The notes under the pieces: generated by a model
What the model was told of the DNA's origin: nothing
Seen by the model: only the letters and a program-made list of their open reading frames with translations
Databases searched by the model: none
In this document: positions 8,997-17,564 of the stretch, in pieces
Position numbering within the stretch: the first letter of the stretch is position 1
How the letters are laid out: each line of letters opens with the position of its first letter
Program-made: the position numbers and the translations under genes
DNA from: Flammeovirga sp. OC4
Lineage (GTDB): Bacteria; Bacteroidota; Bacteroidia; Cytophagales; Flammeovirgaceae
Assembly: GCF_000812565.1 (NCBI RefSeq)
Contig: NZ_JTAM01000002.1
Span: 272,331 to 336,330 of the forward strand
DNA length: 64,000 nucleotides
Direction: 5' to 3'

Positions 8997-11900
8997 TTAG
9001 AAAGTCATATTAACTCCAGAAGAGAAAATTCTTGAAGTAGGGTAAGTACCCATGTCAACACCTTGCCCCAGTGGGTCCCCTTTTAAGTCGCCAATATTGG
9101 CAGGGTCATATCCTTTATACCCTGTAATAGTAAATGCATTGTCTACTGAGGCATAAATTCGGAACTTTTTAATCCCCAATTTATTATTAAGATTATCATT
9201 GAAAGTATATCCTAACTGAATATTTTGAAGACGGATATAGCTCCCATCTTCGATGTATTGATCAGAAAAACGCATGTTGTTGTTAGGATCATCTGGTGTC
9301 AGTCTATGCATTGTACCATTGGGATTATTTTCAGGATGGAATCTATTGTCGTAATAGTCTTTTGTTTGATTCATGATGATTTTCGAAGAAGCGATATAAA
9401 ACTTCTGAGCATTGACAATACTAGCCCCATAAGCACCAGTGAAGAAGATATTTAAATCAAAACCTTTGTATTCAGCTCCTAAATTGATAGATCCCGTGAA
9501 AGTTGGAATATAATTTCCAAGGTTTGTTCTGTCGTCGTCATTGAGTTCCCCGTCATTATTCAAATCAAGGAACTTAATATCTCCAAGGTTTGCATTAGGT
9601 TGAAGTAAATCGCCGTTTGGCCCTACGTGATTGTCAATTTCATCTTGCGTTCTAAAAATCCCTGCAGTTTGGTAGCCATAATAATAGGCCATTGCATGCC
9701 CCACCTCTGTTCTTGTGATTCTTCCCAATCCACCAATATTACCTGCATCAATGAAACCTAAACCGCCTAATTCAACCACTGTGTTATTAATTGTAGTCAT
9801 GTTTAGGCCAATATTCCATTTGAAGTCATGATTAATATTTCTATAACTGGCCGTAAATTCAAAACCTTTATTTTGCATCGAACCAACATTTGCAGCAGGA
9901 GGAGAGGCTCCCACATAAACAGGTACAGGCATTGGGACAATCATATCCACAGTATTTTTGATGAAATATTCAGCAGAAACAGTCACTGCATCGTCAAATA
10001 AGCCAACATCAAGACCAATGTTTGTCATTTCTGATGTTTCCCATTTTAGGTCCTTATTACTCATTCCTGTTGGGATTCTACCTTCCATAACTTCCCCGTC
10101 AATGACGTAGCGTTGATTGTTAGTCATTGCGGCTAAATAATCATTTTCCCCGGCTGAAGATTGATTCCCTACTTGCCCCCAACCTGCTCTTAATTTCAAG
10201 GTAGTTATTTTGTCTACAGCTTTTAAGAAGCTTTCTTCTTTGATATTCCAGCCTGCTGAGAAGGACGGAAAGATACCCCATCGGTTGCCTTCAGCAAATC
10301 TAGAAGAACCATCCGCTCTTAATGTGGCAGTCAGCATATATTTTGAATCAAAATTGTAATTGATTCTTGTAAAACCAGATGCAATGGTACTGATATTTTG
10401 ATTGGAAGAAGAGTTGTAGTAAGATCCTTTAGCCGCAGAAAGATACCTTAGGTTTTCATTGTGAGGGATATCAAATCCAGTAGCGGTGACGTTATTGTAT
10501 TCCCAGTATTGCATTTCACCACCGACCATGGCACCAAATTGATGTTTATTGATTTTCTTGGTGTAATTAAAGTAATTAGACCATACCCAGTTCGTTCTTT
10601 GGTTTCTATCTTCATCGAGCTCTGAAACAGGTCTGTTTTCATCTGGATCAATATAGAATTCAGGAGCATATTTTTTCTGTGATGCAATTTGGTAATCTAC
10701 ACCAAAGTTGGAAGTGAAGACAAGGTCTTTCGTGATATTAGCATCTAGTTTTAATGATCCGACAAATCGATTGAGTATTGCTCTTTTGTATTCTTCTTCA
10801 TCAACAATACGTCTGGGGTTGTTTTTATTGGACCATTCTGTTCTTGCATAATTACCTTCATCATCATAAACTGGAGAGATAGGATCAGCCCATAAAGCAA
10901 CGACGAAAGGAGATCCGTTATCAAAACTTTTATTGAGTAAAGAACGGTTCGTTCTAGTGTAAGCAATGTTCTGACTTAAATTAATTCGTTTAGAAAGCTT
11001 GCTTGTATTATTCAATTTCACAAAAAATCGTTCAAGGTCATTGTGGTCAATAATACCATCATTTTTCACATAGGAAGTGGAGAAATTATACTGATTACTT
11101 TCAGATCCACCCGTAAAACCAAAATTGTAGTTTTGGAAAGAACCATTTTTGAGAATTTCGTTTTGCCAATCGGTTCCCTCAACACCTCTATCATAGATAT
11201 CTTTTAAATACAGATATTCCTCAGATCCTTCAACAAAACCACCACCTTCTAACCTTAATTGAGCGTATTGAGAGGCATTGGTCATTTCAATCGTATTGAT
11301 TGGGCTTGTCACACCTGCTTGAGCATTGAATGTAAAAATAGGTTTACTTTGAACAGATCCTTTTTTACTTGTGATTAAAATAACACCATTTGCGCCTCTA
11401 GATCCATAGATTGCCGTTGCTGAGGCATCTTTTAAGACCTCCATGGAAGCAATATCCGCAGGAGCAAGGTGCGAAATGTCATTCATAGGAAAACCATCAA
11501 CTACATAAAGTGGGTCTGAGTTATTGATGGTGCCAATTCCTCTAATTCTCACTTTTGTTTGAGCTCCCGGATCAGATGGAGAAGTAATTTGTACACCAGC
11601 CACTCTTCCTTGGAGTGCCTTTTCAACATTTTCAGTTGCAACAACTGTCAGTTCATCCGTGTCGACAGAAGCAACAGCACCAGTAATGTCACTTTTTTTC
11701 GCTACACCATAACCTACCACTACTACTTCGTCAAGTTGTTCAATGTCTTCTTCTAATTCGATATTGAAGTAGGTTTGCGTACCAATTTCAAGGTTAGTAG
11801 TGTTGTAACCTATGAACGAGATGACCAAAGTTGTAGACTGAGAAGGAATAGTAAGTTTGAATTGTCCGTCAAAATCGGTCATTGTTCCCAAGGTTGTTCC

Positions 11901-12038
11901 TTTTATAGAGACATTCACCCCAGGGAGTTTTTCCTTTGTATTTTTATCTACAATACTCCCAGAAATAATCTTCTCTTGGGCAATCGCTTGCAGAAAGCTA
12001 AATAATAAGAAAAAGAGGATAAGTAATTTATTCTTCAT
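8997..12038 (-). CDS. SusC/RagA-family TonB-linked outer-membrane receptor
   Basis: 1013 aa. In order: a signal peptide ending AIAQ; a carboxypeptidase-regulatory-like beta-sandwich (GSIVDKNTKEKLPGVNVSIK, around 27-46, to 'SFIGY'); the TonB-box-like region LDEVVVVGYG near 103-112; a plug domain (ALQGRVAGVQI, VRIRGIGTINNSDPLYVVDG, MEVLKDASATAIYGSRGANG); then a long 22-strand barrel ending in aromatic-rich SGVNMTF. It is the energy-dependent transport half of the SusCD pair. Glycan and peptide importers cannot be told apart from sequence. Translation probably continues into susD in one operon. Confidence 0.97.
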   Translation of the reverse strand: MKNKLLILFFLLFSFLQAIAQEKIISGSIVDKNTKEKLPGVNVSIKGTTLGTMTDFDGQFKLTIPSQSTTLVISFIGYNTTNLEIGTQTYFNIELEEDIEQLDEVVVVGYGVAKKSDITGAVASVDTDELTVVATENVEKALQGRVAGVQITSPSDPGAQTKVRIRGIGTINNSDPLYVVDGFPMNDISHLAPADIASMEVLKDASATAIYGSRGANGVILITSKKGSVQSKPIFTFNAQAGVTSPINTIEMTNASQYAQLRLEGGGFVEGSEEYLYLKDIYDRGVEGTDWQNEILKNGSFQNYNFGFTGGSESNQYNFSTSYVKNDGIIDHNDLERFFVKLNNTSKLSKRINLSQNIAYTRTNRSLLNKSFDNGSPFVVALWADPISPVYDDEGNYARTEWSNKNNPRRIVDEEEYKRAILNRFVGSLKLDANITKDLVFTSNFGVDYQIASQKKYAPEFYIDPDENRPVSELDEDRNQRTNWVWSNYFNYTKKINKHQFGAMVGGEMQYWEYNNVTATGFDIPHNENLRYLSAAKGSYYNSSSNQNISTIASGFTRINYNFDSKYMLTATLRADGSSRFAEGNRWGIFPSFSAGWNIKEESFLKAVDKITTLKLRAGWGQVGNQSSAGENDYLAAMTNNQRYVIDGEVMEGRIPTGMSNKDLKWETSEMTNIGLDVGLFDDAVTVSAEYFIKNTVDMIVPMPVPVYVGASPPAANVGSMQNKGFEFTASYRNINHDFKWNIGLNMTTINNTVVELGGLGFIDAGNIGGLGRITRTEVGHAMAYYYGYQTAGIFRTQDEIDNHVGPNGDLLQPNANLGDIKFLDLNNDGELNDDDRTNLGNYIPTFTGSINLGAEYKGFDLNIFFTGAYGASIVNAQKFYIASSKIIMNQTKDYYDNRFHPENNPNGTMHRLTPDDPNNNMRFSDQYIEDGSYIRLQNIQLGYTFNDNLNNKLGIKKFRIYASVDNAFTITGYKGYDPANIGDLKGDPLGQGVDMGTYPTSRIFSSGVNMTF

Positions 12039-12089
12039 ACTTGCACTATTAAAAAATTAAATGATGAGTAAATAATTCATTGAGTAGTG

Positions 12090-12097
12090 CAAATGTA
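12090..12097 (-). promoter_or_regulatory. -7 promoter element of susCD
   Basis: The minus strand reads TACATTTG, matching TAnnTTTG, 52 nt before the susC ATG. The position 19 nt upstream is ACCT rather than TTTG, so the promoter probably needs an activator. Confidence 0.45.
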
Positions 12098-12103
12098 GAT
12101 TGT

Positions 12104-12122
12104 ACACCAATTGTGTAGGTGT
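12104..12122. promoter_or_regulatory. Inverted repeat upstream of susC
   Basis: ACACC (12104-12108) and GGTGT (12118-12122) form an inverted repeat with a 9-nt spacer. It overlaps the place where a -33 element would sit, so it may be an operator. Short arms make this tentative. Confidence 0.35.
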
Positions 12123-12312
12123 TAGACTTTGTTCATAAAGGAGGTAGTTTTGTCCATTTGAAATTTCAAGATTCTTATGAAAAATGGAGTAATAACCTTT
12201 TTAAGTATTTAGTTTTTAGCATTTTGACAGAAATTCCTCCTTTAATTTCTCCCTCATCAGCTCTATTTTATATACTGACGGACTTTGAAGTTGGAATTGT
12301 AATGAAATAAAA

Positions 12313-12344
12313 AACTACAGACTCAATACGATGAACCTGTAGTT
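12313..12344 (-). terminator. Terminator of the phzF-like gene
   Basis: On the minus strand the arms AACTACAGGTTCA and TGAGTCTGTAGTT pair over 13 positions, two of them G-U wobbles, around a 6-nt loop. TTTTA follows. Confidence 0.75.
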
Positions 12345-12369
12345 AAATTTTCTATTCTTTTTTGAAAGA

Positions 12370-13158
12370 TTAAAGGTATATTTCTCCTTTTAAGTAGGTG
12401 ACCGCAGTACCTGAAATCAATACCCTATCCTCATTTAATATACAATGAAGTACGCCGCCTCTTTTAGAAACTTGATGAGCAATCATCTCTTTTTTCTGTA
12501 GTTTTTCTGCCCAATAAGGAATTAAAACGGTATGTGCAGACCCGGTTACTGGATCTTCATTTATACCAATTCCAGGATGGAAGAAGCGAGAAACAAAATC
12601 AACCTCTTGACCTTTAGCAGTGACTATAATTCCTAAATCAGGGCTCTCTTTATTAATGAGATTGAAATCAGGTGTGAGTTTTTTTAATAGTTCTTCAGAT
12701 TCAATTTCAGCCACTAAAAACATACCTTCAGTTGCACAGTGATTAACCTTACACCCAAGTGCTTTTTCTAAAAAGTCAGGTTTTTGACTTAATGAAGGTT
12801 TCTGTGATGGGAAATTTAATTCTAATCCTTTATTATTTTTCTTTACGGCCAATGGACCACTTAAGTGAGAGTGGAAATGTATAAGGTCTCCTTCGTAATT
12901 ATCGTGCTCGAAAAGGTAATGCGCTGAAGCTAGAGTAGCGTGTCCACAAAGTCTAATTTCAGCTTCAGGAGTAAACCATCGGATGGCATACCTATCATTT
13001 TCCTTTACAAAAAATACCGTCTCTGCTAAATTATTCTCCATTGCAATGTTTTGCATTAGTTCATCATCAATCCATTTTTCTAATGGAACAACAGCTGCTG
13101 GGTTGCCTTTGAAAATTTTTTCACAAAAAGCATCAATTTGATAGATTGTTAGTGTCAT
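12370..13158 (-). CDS. PhzF-family isomerase
   Basis: 262 aa, the usual PhzF length. It starts with the family signature YQIDAFCEKIFKGNPAAVVP. The catalytic glutamate is Glu46 in NNLAETVFF. IRWFTPEAEIRLCGHATLAS near 66-85 and INEDPVTGSAH near 199-209 complete the two-lobed diaminopimelate-epimerase-like fold. PhzF relatives catalyse proton-transfer isomerisations; only some act in phenazine synthesis. No phenazine genes are nearby, so the substrate is unknown. The gene stands alone with its own terminator. Confidence 0.92.
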   Translation of the reverse strand: MTLTIYQIDAFCEKIFKGNPAAVVPLEKWIDDELMQNIAMENNLAETVFFVKENDRYAIRWFTPEAEIRLCGHATLASAHYLFEHDNYEGDLIHFHSHLSGPLAVKKNNKGLELNFPSQKPSLSQKPDFLEKALGCKVNHCATEGMFLVAEIESEELLKKLTPDFNLINKESPDLGIIVTAKGQEVDFVSRFFHPGIGINEDPVTGSAHTVLIPYWAEKLQKKEMIAHQVSKRGGVLHCILNEDRVLISGTAVTYLKGEIYL

Positions 13159-13281
13159 GTTTTAGGAGTGATTACGACCAATTAAAGATTGAGTACAATG
13201 TACATTGATCAAAAGTGAAAACAATTTATTCAAGTTTGAATTTTATTTATAGCAAATTAACAACTTAAATTATTACACACT

Positions 13282-13716
13282 ATGAAAAAAGTAACTCTTA
13301 TTTCTATTATTCTAGGATGTTTAATGATTTTTTCTTGCTCAAAGGATGAGCCAACACCATTGGATCTTACGACTTTGGACGCCAATGTAGATACGACATC
13401 TTCAACTCCTATGGATGTAGGGACTCTAATGGGTACCTTTAAAGGAAGTGCTCATCCAACTTCTGGAGGTGTGACAATTGAAGATAATGTTCTCAAAATG
13501 CACAGTGATTTTAAATCCGATTCAGGCCCTGATTTATACATTTACTTGGCACAAGAGCTTAATGGAAATGGTTTTATAGACTTAGGTTTAATGCAAAGTA
13601 CTACAGGAGAGCAATCTTATAATATCCCATCCGGGGTTGATTACACTAAAAACAAATACGTTTTAGTGTGGTGTAAGCAGTATAGCGTATTATTTGGTTA
13701 TGCCGAGGTGAAATAA
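13282..13716 (+). CDS. DM13-domain lipoprotein
   Basis: 144 aa. The lipobox is LMIFSC (Cys19). The rest is one DM13 domain: GTLMGTFKGSAHPTSG near 48-62, 'SDSGPDLYIYLA' at 79-90, DLGLMQSTTGEQSYNIP near 100-116, and VLVWCKQYSVLFGYAEV at the end. The nearly invariant cysteine of DM13, proposed to take part in redox chemistry, is Cys131. The protein probably sits on the outer membrane. It converges with feoAB across a strong terminator. A redox role is family-based conjecture. Confidence 0.9.
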   Translation: MKKVTLISIILGCLMIFSCSKDEPTPLDLTTLDANVDTTSSTPMDVGTLMGTFKGSAHPTSGGVTIEDNVLKMHSDFKSDSGPDLYIYLAQELNGNGFIDLGLMQSTTGEQSYNIPSGVDYTKNKYVLVWCKQYSVLFGYAEVK

Positions 13717-13720
13717 AAAA

Positions 13721-13758
13721 ATGAAGCGTGATGAAAAAATAATTTCATCACGCTTCAT
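13721..13758. terminator. Bidirectional terminator between DM13 gene and feoB
   Basis: Perfect 16-bp stem, ATGAAGCGTGATGAAA (13721-13736) and its complement (13743-13758), with a 6-nt loop. A-rich sequence lies on the left and TTTATATTTT on the right. Confidence 0.88.
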
Positions 13759-13795
13759 TTATATTTTAGATAACTGTCTTATAACGTTATTTGAA

Positions 13796-15919
13796 TTAGA
13801 ATATGTTGTAAGCAATTAATGCCCCGAAATAGGCTAATGCACTCATATAGATAAATTGAATAACAGGCCATTTCCAACCTTTTGTTTCTCTTTTTACTAC
13901 TGCTAATGTCGCCATACATTGCATTGCAAAAACATAAAATATCATTAGTGAGTAAGCCGTTGCAGTGGTAAACTCCTTTTCACCCGTAACAGGGTTGACC
14001 GCATTGGTTAATCGTTGTCTCAATGGAGCAATATCATCTTCGGCAGATCCTACGCTGTAAATTGTAGCCATGGTGCCGACAAATACTTCTCTTGCTGCAA
14101 AAGAAGTGACCAAGGCAATACTGATTTTCCAGTCAAATCCTAAAGGTCTAAAAACAGGCTCAATTGCTTTACCTAATATACCAACATAAGAAGCTTCTAA
14201 TTGTTTGGCCGCAACATAATCAGCAGAAGCCACTTCGTCTAAGTTCATATCTTGTAATTCAACTGTAGCTTTAGCAGCTGCATCTTCAATTGAATTGCCA
14301 GGACCGTAAGTTGCTAAAGCCCATAAAATAATCGAAATAACAATAATGACTTTACCGGCTTCAGTGACAAAAGTATTCACTTTTTCACTTACTGTTAATG
14401 CTACGTTTTTCCAGTGAGGAACTTTGTAACTTGGTAATTCCATTGCTAAAAATGAAGGTGCATCAGACTTTAAGATAAGCTTAAATACAATTCCAGCCAC
14501 TAATGTTGCGACAATTCCTAATAAGTATAATCCCATAAAGGCAAGTCCCTGAAGACTGAAGATCCCCAAAACGGTTTCATTCGGTACAGCAAACGCCACT
14601 AGAATAGCATAGACAGGAATTCTGGCAGAACAAGAAATCAGAGGAGTCACCATAATCGTGATCATTCTTTCTTTCCAGTTACTAATAGCTCTTGTTGCCA
14701 TGACGGCAGGGATCGCACATGCTCCTCCTGAAATCAATGATATGATAGATCTACCACTCATCCCAAATTTCATCATTAAGCGATCAAAAAGGTAGACGGC
14801 TCTTGACATGTATCCTGATTCTTCCATCAATGAAATCAAAAAGAATAGAATTGTAATTTGTGGTACAAAGACTAAAACACCTCCTAAGCCAGCTAAAACA
14901 CCGTCTAGGAGTAAGTCAGTAGCCCATCCTTCAGGTAAAATGTCTTTAAAGTATTCTCCCAAATTGGCAATACCGCCATCAATCCAATCCATAGGAGCAG
15001 AAGCCCAAGAGAAAATAGATTGAAAGACTAGTAGGAGTAGTGCAAAGAAAATAACAGGACCAAAGAATTTATGTGTTACAATTTTATCGATCTTATCTGT
15101 TGCTGATGAAGATTCAAGTTGATGATTTTCTTTGACAATATCTTGTACTAACGGGCTAATAAAATTATAGCGAAGCAAAGTTTCATCAATTTGGAATCGC
15201 ATATCATTATAATCATGATTTGCTCTGATTTTGTTGATATTTTCCTTCGTACCTGTTTTTAAAAAGGAAAGATCATCTACATGATGTGCCCAAAGTGAAG
15301 CTTGATAAGGATTATCAATGTTTTCACTATTTAAAATTTCTTGAATGACATGCTTTTCTGAATCATTTTTTTGAAAAGAATAAGCATCAATTGTAGCGAG
15401 AGGGGTTTTCGTTACTTCAAGAACAGCTTTCTTTAATAAATCAATACCTTCACCAGTTCTACCATTGATTGAAATAACAGGAAGGTTTAATTTTTTAGAG
15501 AGTTTCTGTATGTCTGTGATTTGCCCTTTTCGTTCTGCGATGTCACTCATGTTTAGACCAAGAACGATAGGAATATTTAATTCTTGTACCTGCGTTAGTA
15601 ATAGAAGATGTCTTTCTAGGTTTGTTACATCTGCAATATAAATGATGACATCGGGATAATCTTTAGAGTCTGGATTTGCAAAAGTATTCAATACTACCTT
15701 CTCATCTGATGACGTAGGATAGAGACTATAAGTACCGGGGAAATCAATAACAGTGGCATTTTGACCTTTCTGTAAAGTTGTAGCACCAATTTTTTTATCT
15801 ACTGTGACTCCTGGAAAGTTACCTACTTTTTGTCGAAGACCGGTTAGTTGATTGAAAACGGATGACTTGCCCACATTAGGATTTCCTAATAGCGCAATTT
15901 GAAGTTTATCTGTGTTCAT
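13796..15919 (-). CDS. feoB: Ferrous iron transporter FeoB
   Basis: 707 aa. The N-terminal G domain shows G1 GNPNVGKSS (12-20), the switch-I threonine in GNFPGVTVDKK, G3 DFPGTYS (59-65) and G4 NMSD (123-126). The membrane part carries the paired gating regions: GGVLVFVPQITILFFLIS followed by SGRSIISLISGGACAIPAVM, and a second half with similar hydrophobic motifs. It moves Fe2+ across the inner membrane. The stop of feoA lies 3 nt upstream, so the two form an operon. No FeoC was seen. Confidence 0.97.
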   Translation of the reverse strand: MNTDKLQIALLGNPNVGKSSVFNQLTGLRQKVGNFPGVTVDKKIGATTLQKGQNATVIDFPGTYSLYPTSSDEKVVLNTFANPDSKDYPDVIIYIADVTNLERHLLLLTQVQELNIPIVLGLNMSDIAERKGQITDIQKLSKKLNLPVISINGRTGEGIDLLKKAVLEVTKTPLATIDAYSFQKNDSEKHVIQEILNSENIDNPYQASLWAHHVDDLSFLKTGTKENINKIRANHDYNDMRFQIDETLLRYNFISPLVQDIVKENHQLESSSATDKIDKIVTHKFFGPVIFFALLLLVFQSIFSWASAPMDWIDGGIANLGEYFKDILPEGWATDLLLDGVLAGLGGVLVFVPQITILFFLISLMEESGYMSRAVYLFDRLMMKFGMSGRSIISLISGGACAIPAVMATRAISNWKERMITIMVTPLISCSARIPVYAILVAFAVPNETVLGIFSLQGLAFMGLYLLGIVATLVAGIVFKLILKSDAPSFLAMELPSYKVPHWKNVALTVSEKVNTFVTEAGKVIIVISIILWALATYGPGNSIEDAAAKATVELQDMNLDEVASADYVAAKQLEASYVGILGKAIEPVFRPLGFDWKISIALVTSFAAREVFVGTMATIYSVGSAEDDIAPLRQRLTNAVNPVTGEKEFTTATAYSLMIFYVFAMQCMATLAVVKRETKGWKWPVIQFIYMSALAYFGALIAYNIF

Positions 15920-15922
15920 ATA

Positions 15923-16174
15923 TTATTTCTCCGAGGTAGTCGTTAAAAAAACAGTTTTAGCTTCTTGATGCCCAATGGCGAAAGATTGATGGTCAGATTT
16001 TAAATACAACGCTCCCTTAAATGGGGCTTTTCTAATTACTGAAACAGGTTTACCAGGGTAAAGCCCTAATTCAATAAGCCTGCTGCCAATGACTTTATCT
16101 TTAAATTCTGAAATGATGCCAATCTTACCTAATGGAAGGCGATCTATACTCACTAAATTGTTTATAATACCCAT
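15923..16174 (-). CDS. feoA: Ferrous iron transport protein FeoA
   Basis: 83 aa forming a single SH3-like FeoA domain: 'GKIGIISEF', 'GSRLIELGLYPGKPVSVIRK' (residues 31-50), and FAIGHQEAKTVFL. FeoA is a small cytoplasmic partner needed for FeoB activity. It is the first gene of the feoAB operon and is preceded by a good promoter. It is a separate gene here, not a FeoA-FeoB fusion. Confidence 0.94.
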   Translation of the reverse strand: MGIINNLVSIDRLPLGKIGIISEFKDKVIGSRLIELGLYPGKPVSVIRKAPFKGALYLKSDHQSFAIGHQEAKTVFLTTTSEK

Positions 16175-16215
16175 GTACCTTATACGGAGTTTTATTTAGA
16201 CTCATTATTGATAGG

Positions 16216-16247
16216 CAAAGGTACGATTACAAAGCAATATTTAAAAC
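16216..16247 (-). promoter_or_regulatory. Promoter of feoAB
   Basis: Minus strand: TTTT (16243-16246), 19 nt, then TACCTTTG (16216-16223). This fits the -33/-7 spacing of Bacteroidota promoters with a slightly weak -33. The -7 element is identical to that of hemN. No clear Fur-type palindrome was found. Confidence 0.55.
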
Positions 16248-16342
16248 AGAAGTGATATAAACATTACAATTAAAGATTTCAAATTTAATTTTTTATCAAT
16301 TTTTGTATAAATTGAAGAACAACATATACACAAATAAACAAC

Positions 16343-17278
16343 ATGCACTCCACCGCAGACTATCAATTCATCTCAGAAAATCTATTTGTCCCTGTAAAGG
16401 ACGATCAACTCTTTGTTAAAAGATATACTCAAACCACTGCAAAAGAAGCCATATTAATGATCCATGGAAGTATGGAAAGTGGACGTATTTTTTATTCTTT
16501 GAAGGATAAAGGACTGGCCCCTTTTCTTGCTGAAAAAGGATTTGATGTTTTTGTGCCGGATTTTAGAGGGAGAGGTAAAAGTACACCTGCTGTATCAAAA
16601 CACAGTAAAAACAAACAAATACATGCCATTGAGGAAGAGATTCCCGCCTTGTTACATGAAATAAGAAGTCATCATCGTTGGGATGTGCCCATTCACGTGG
16701 TAGCTCACTCTTGGGGTGGAGTTTGGATGTTGGCACATATAGCAAGACATCAACAATTAAATATTGCGTCAATGTGTTTACTAGCCTCAAAAAGGAGTAT
16801 TGTAGTGGATTCTTTTAAGAAAAGGTTTGAGGTGGATTTTGTGTGGAGTGTTGTAGCACAAATGATGACAAAGTTCTATGGCTATTTTCCAGTAAAGAAA
16901 ATGAGGATTGGTCAGGAGAATGAATCCAAAGGGGTGTATGAAGACTGCAAGAAGTGGGTTTATGCGACTGACGAATGGATTGACCCTAGTGATCAGTTTG
17001 ATTATTTGACAGCTTTCAAGAAAGCGAAAAACATTCCCCCTACATTATATATGACTGGTAAAAAAGAGTATTACCTGGGGCATGAAAAAGACGTGAGACG
17101 ATTAATGAAGGAAGTTAACAACCCAGAAGATAAGTTTATTTTATTGTCGAAAGAGAAGGGGTATGCCCTAGACTATGATCATATTAATATTTGTACCGCT
17201 AAAGAGGCGGTGACAGATCATTTTCCAATTATTTTAGAATGGTTGAAAAATAGAGGAAAAGCTAAACCTAAGACATAA
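16343..17278 (+). CDS. Alpha/beta hydrolase
   Basis: 311 aa, cytoplasmic. The fold is indicated by the oxyanion-hole motif LMIHGSMESG (38-47), VPDFRGRGKS (71-80), and the nucleophile elbow AHSWGG with Ser123. A late histidine in DYDHINI is a candidate for the catalytic triad. The acid residue is not certain, though TGKKEYYLG occupies the usual position. The substrate is unknown; such enzymes act as esterases, lipases or thioesterases. The next gene, tRNA-His, is on the other strand. Confidence 0.85.
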   Translation: MHSTADYQFISENLFVPVKDDQLFVKRYTQTTAKEAILMIHGSMESGRIFYSLKDKGLAPFLAEKGFDVFVPDFRGRGKSTPAVSKHSKNKQIHAIEEEIPALLHEIRSHHRWDVPIHVVAHSWGGVWMLAHIARHQQLNIASMCLLASKRSIVVDSFKKRFEVDFVWSVVAQMMTKFYGYFPVKKMRIGQENESKGVYEDCKKWVYATDEWIDPSDQFDYLTAFKKAKNIPPTLYMTGKKEYYLGHEKDVRRLMKEVNNPEDKFILLSKEKGYALDYDHINICTAKEAVTDHFPIILEWLKNRGKAKPKT

Positions 17279-17282
17279 AAAA

Positions 17283-17308
17283 AGCACTTCCAATTGCTTG
17301 AAAGTGCT
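17283..17308 (-). terminator. Terminator of tRNA-His
   Basis: The arms 17283-17291 and 17300-17308 pair over nine positions, with one wobble on the minus strand. A run of seven T residues follows on that strand. Confidence 0.75.
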
Positions 17309-17318
17309 AAAACTGTTG

Positions 17319-17393
17319 GGCGAACGATGGGATTCGAACCCACGGCCCCCGGAACCACAAACCGGTGCTCTAACCAACTGAGCTACGATCGCC
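17319..17393 (-). tRNA. tRNA-His (GTG anticodon)
   Basis: On the minus strand there is a complete cloverleaf: D arm TAGCTCAGTTGGT, an anticodon loop TTGTGGT giving GTG, and T arm GTGGGTTCGAATCCCAT. The extra G at -1 faces C73, the identity mark of tRNA-His. The acceptor stem reads GCGATCG against CGTTCGC and contains one T-T mismatch (position 5:68). CCA is not fully encoded. A protein-like frame across this gene is a well-known tRNA artefact. Confidence 0.95.
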
Positions 17394-17456
17394 GTTTTAA
17401 TGCGATGCAAATATAGCAGGTTTATTTTTAAATACACAAGCCTTTTTGCATATAAA

Positions 17457-17481
17457 AAGCGATTTATTTTATAAATCGCTT
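17457..17481 (-). terminator. Terminator downstream of glnN
   Basis: AAGCGATTTAT pairs with ATAAATCGCTT (11 bp, 3-nt loop). On the minus strand it is followed by TTTTATAT. Confidence 0.75.
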
Positions 17482-17502
17482 AATTTCAGTGGGAAAAAGT
17501 GG

Positions 17503-17530
17503 GCTCATGAGCCTAAAAAGGCTCATGAGC
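17503..17530. terminator. Second hairpin after glnN
   Basis: Perfect 11-bp stem GCTCATGAGCC/GGCTCATGAGC with loop TAAAAA, 35 nt past the glnN stop. It lacks an immediate U tract, so it may stabilise the 3' end and the hairpin at 17457-17481 may terminate. Confidence 0.6.
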
Positions 17531-17564
17531 TGTATAAACATCCCACATTATATTAAATCCCTAA

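Larger units (their letters stand above)
12039..12369. other. Intergenic region upstream of susC
   Basis: 331 bp holding the susC promoter element and operator-like repeat (12090-12122) and the PhzF terminator (12313-12344). A 63-codon plus-strand frame at 12119-12310 has no recognisable features and is probably random. Confidence 0.5.

Noticed and set aside
12119..12310. 63-codon plus-strand frame upstream of susC
   Set aside because: It overlaps the susC promoter region, has no recognisable features, and its terminator-like hairpin reads on the other strand.
17234..17437. 67-codon minus-strand frame reading VAQLVRAPVCGSGGRGFESHRS
   Set aside because: This peptide is the usual false translation of a tRNA gene; it lies exactly over tRNA-His.
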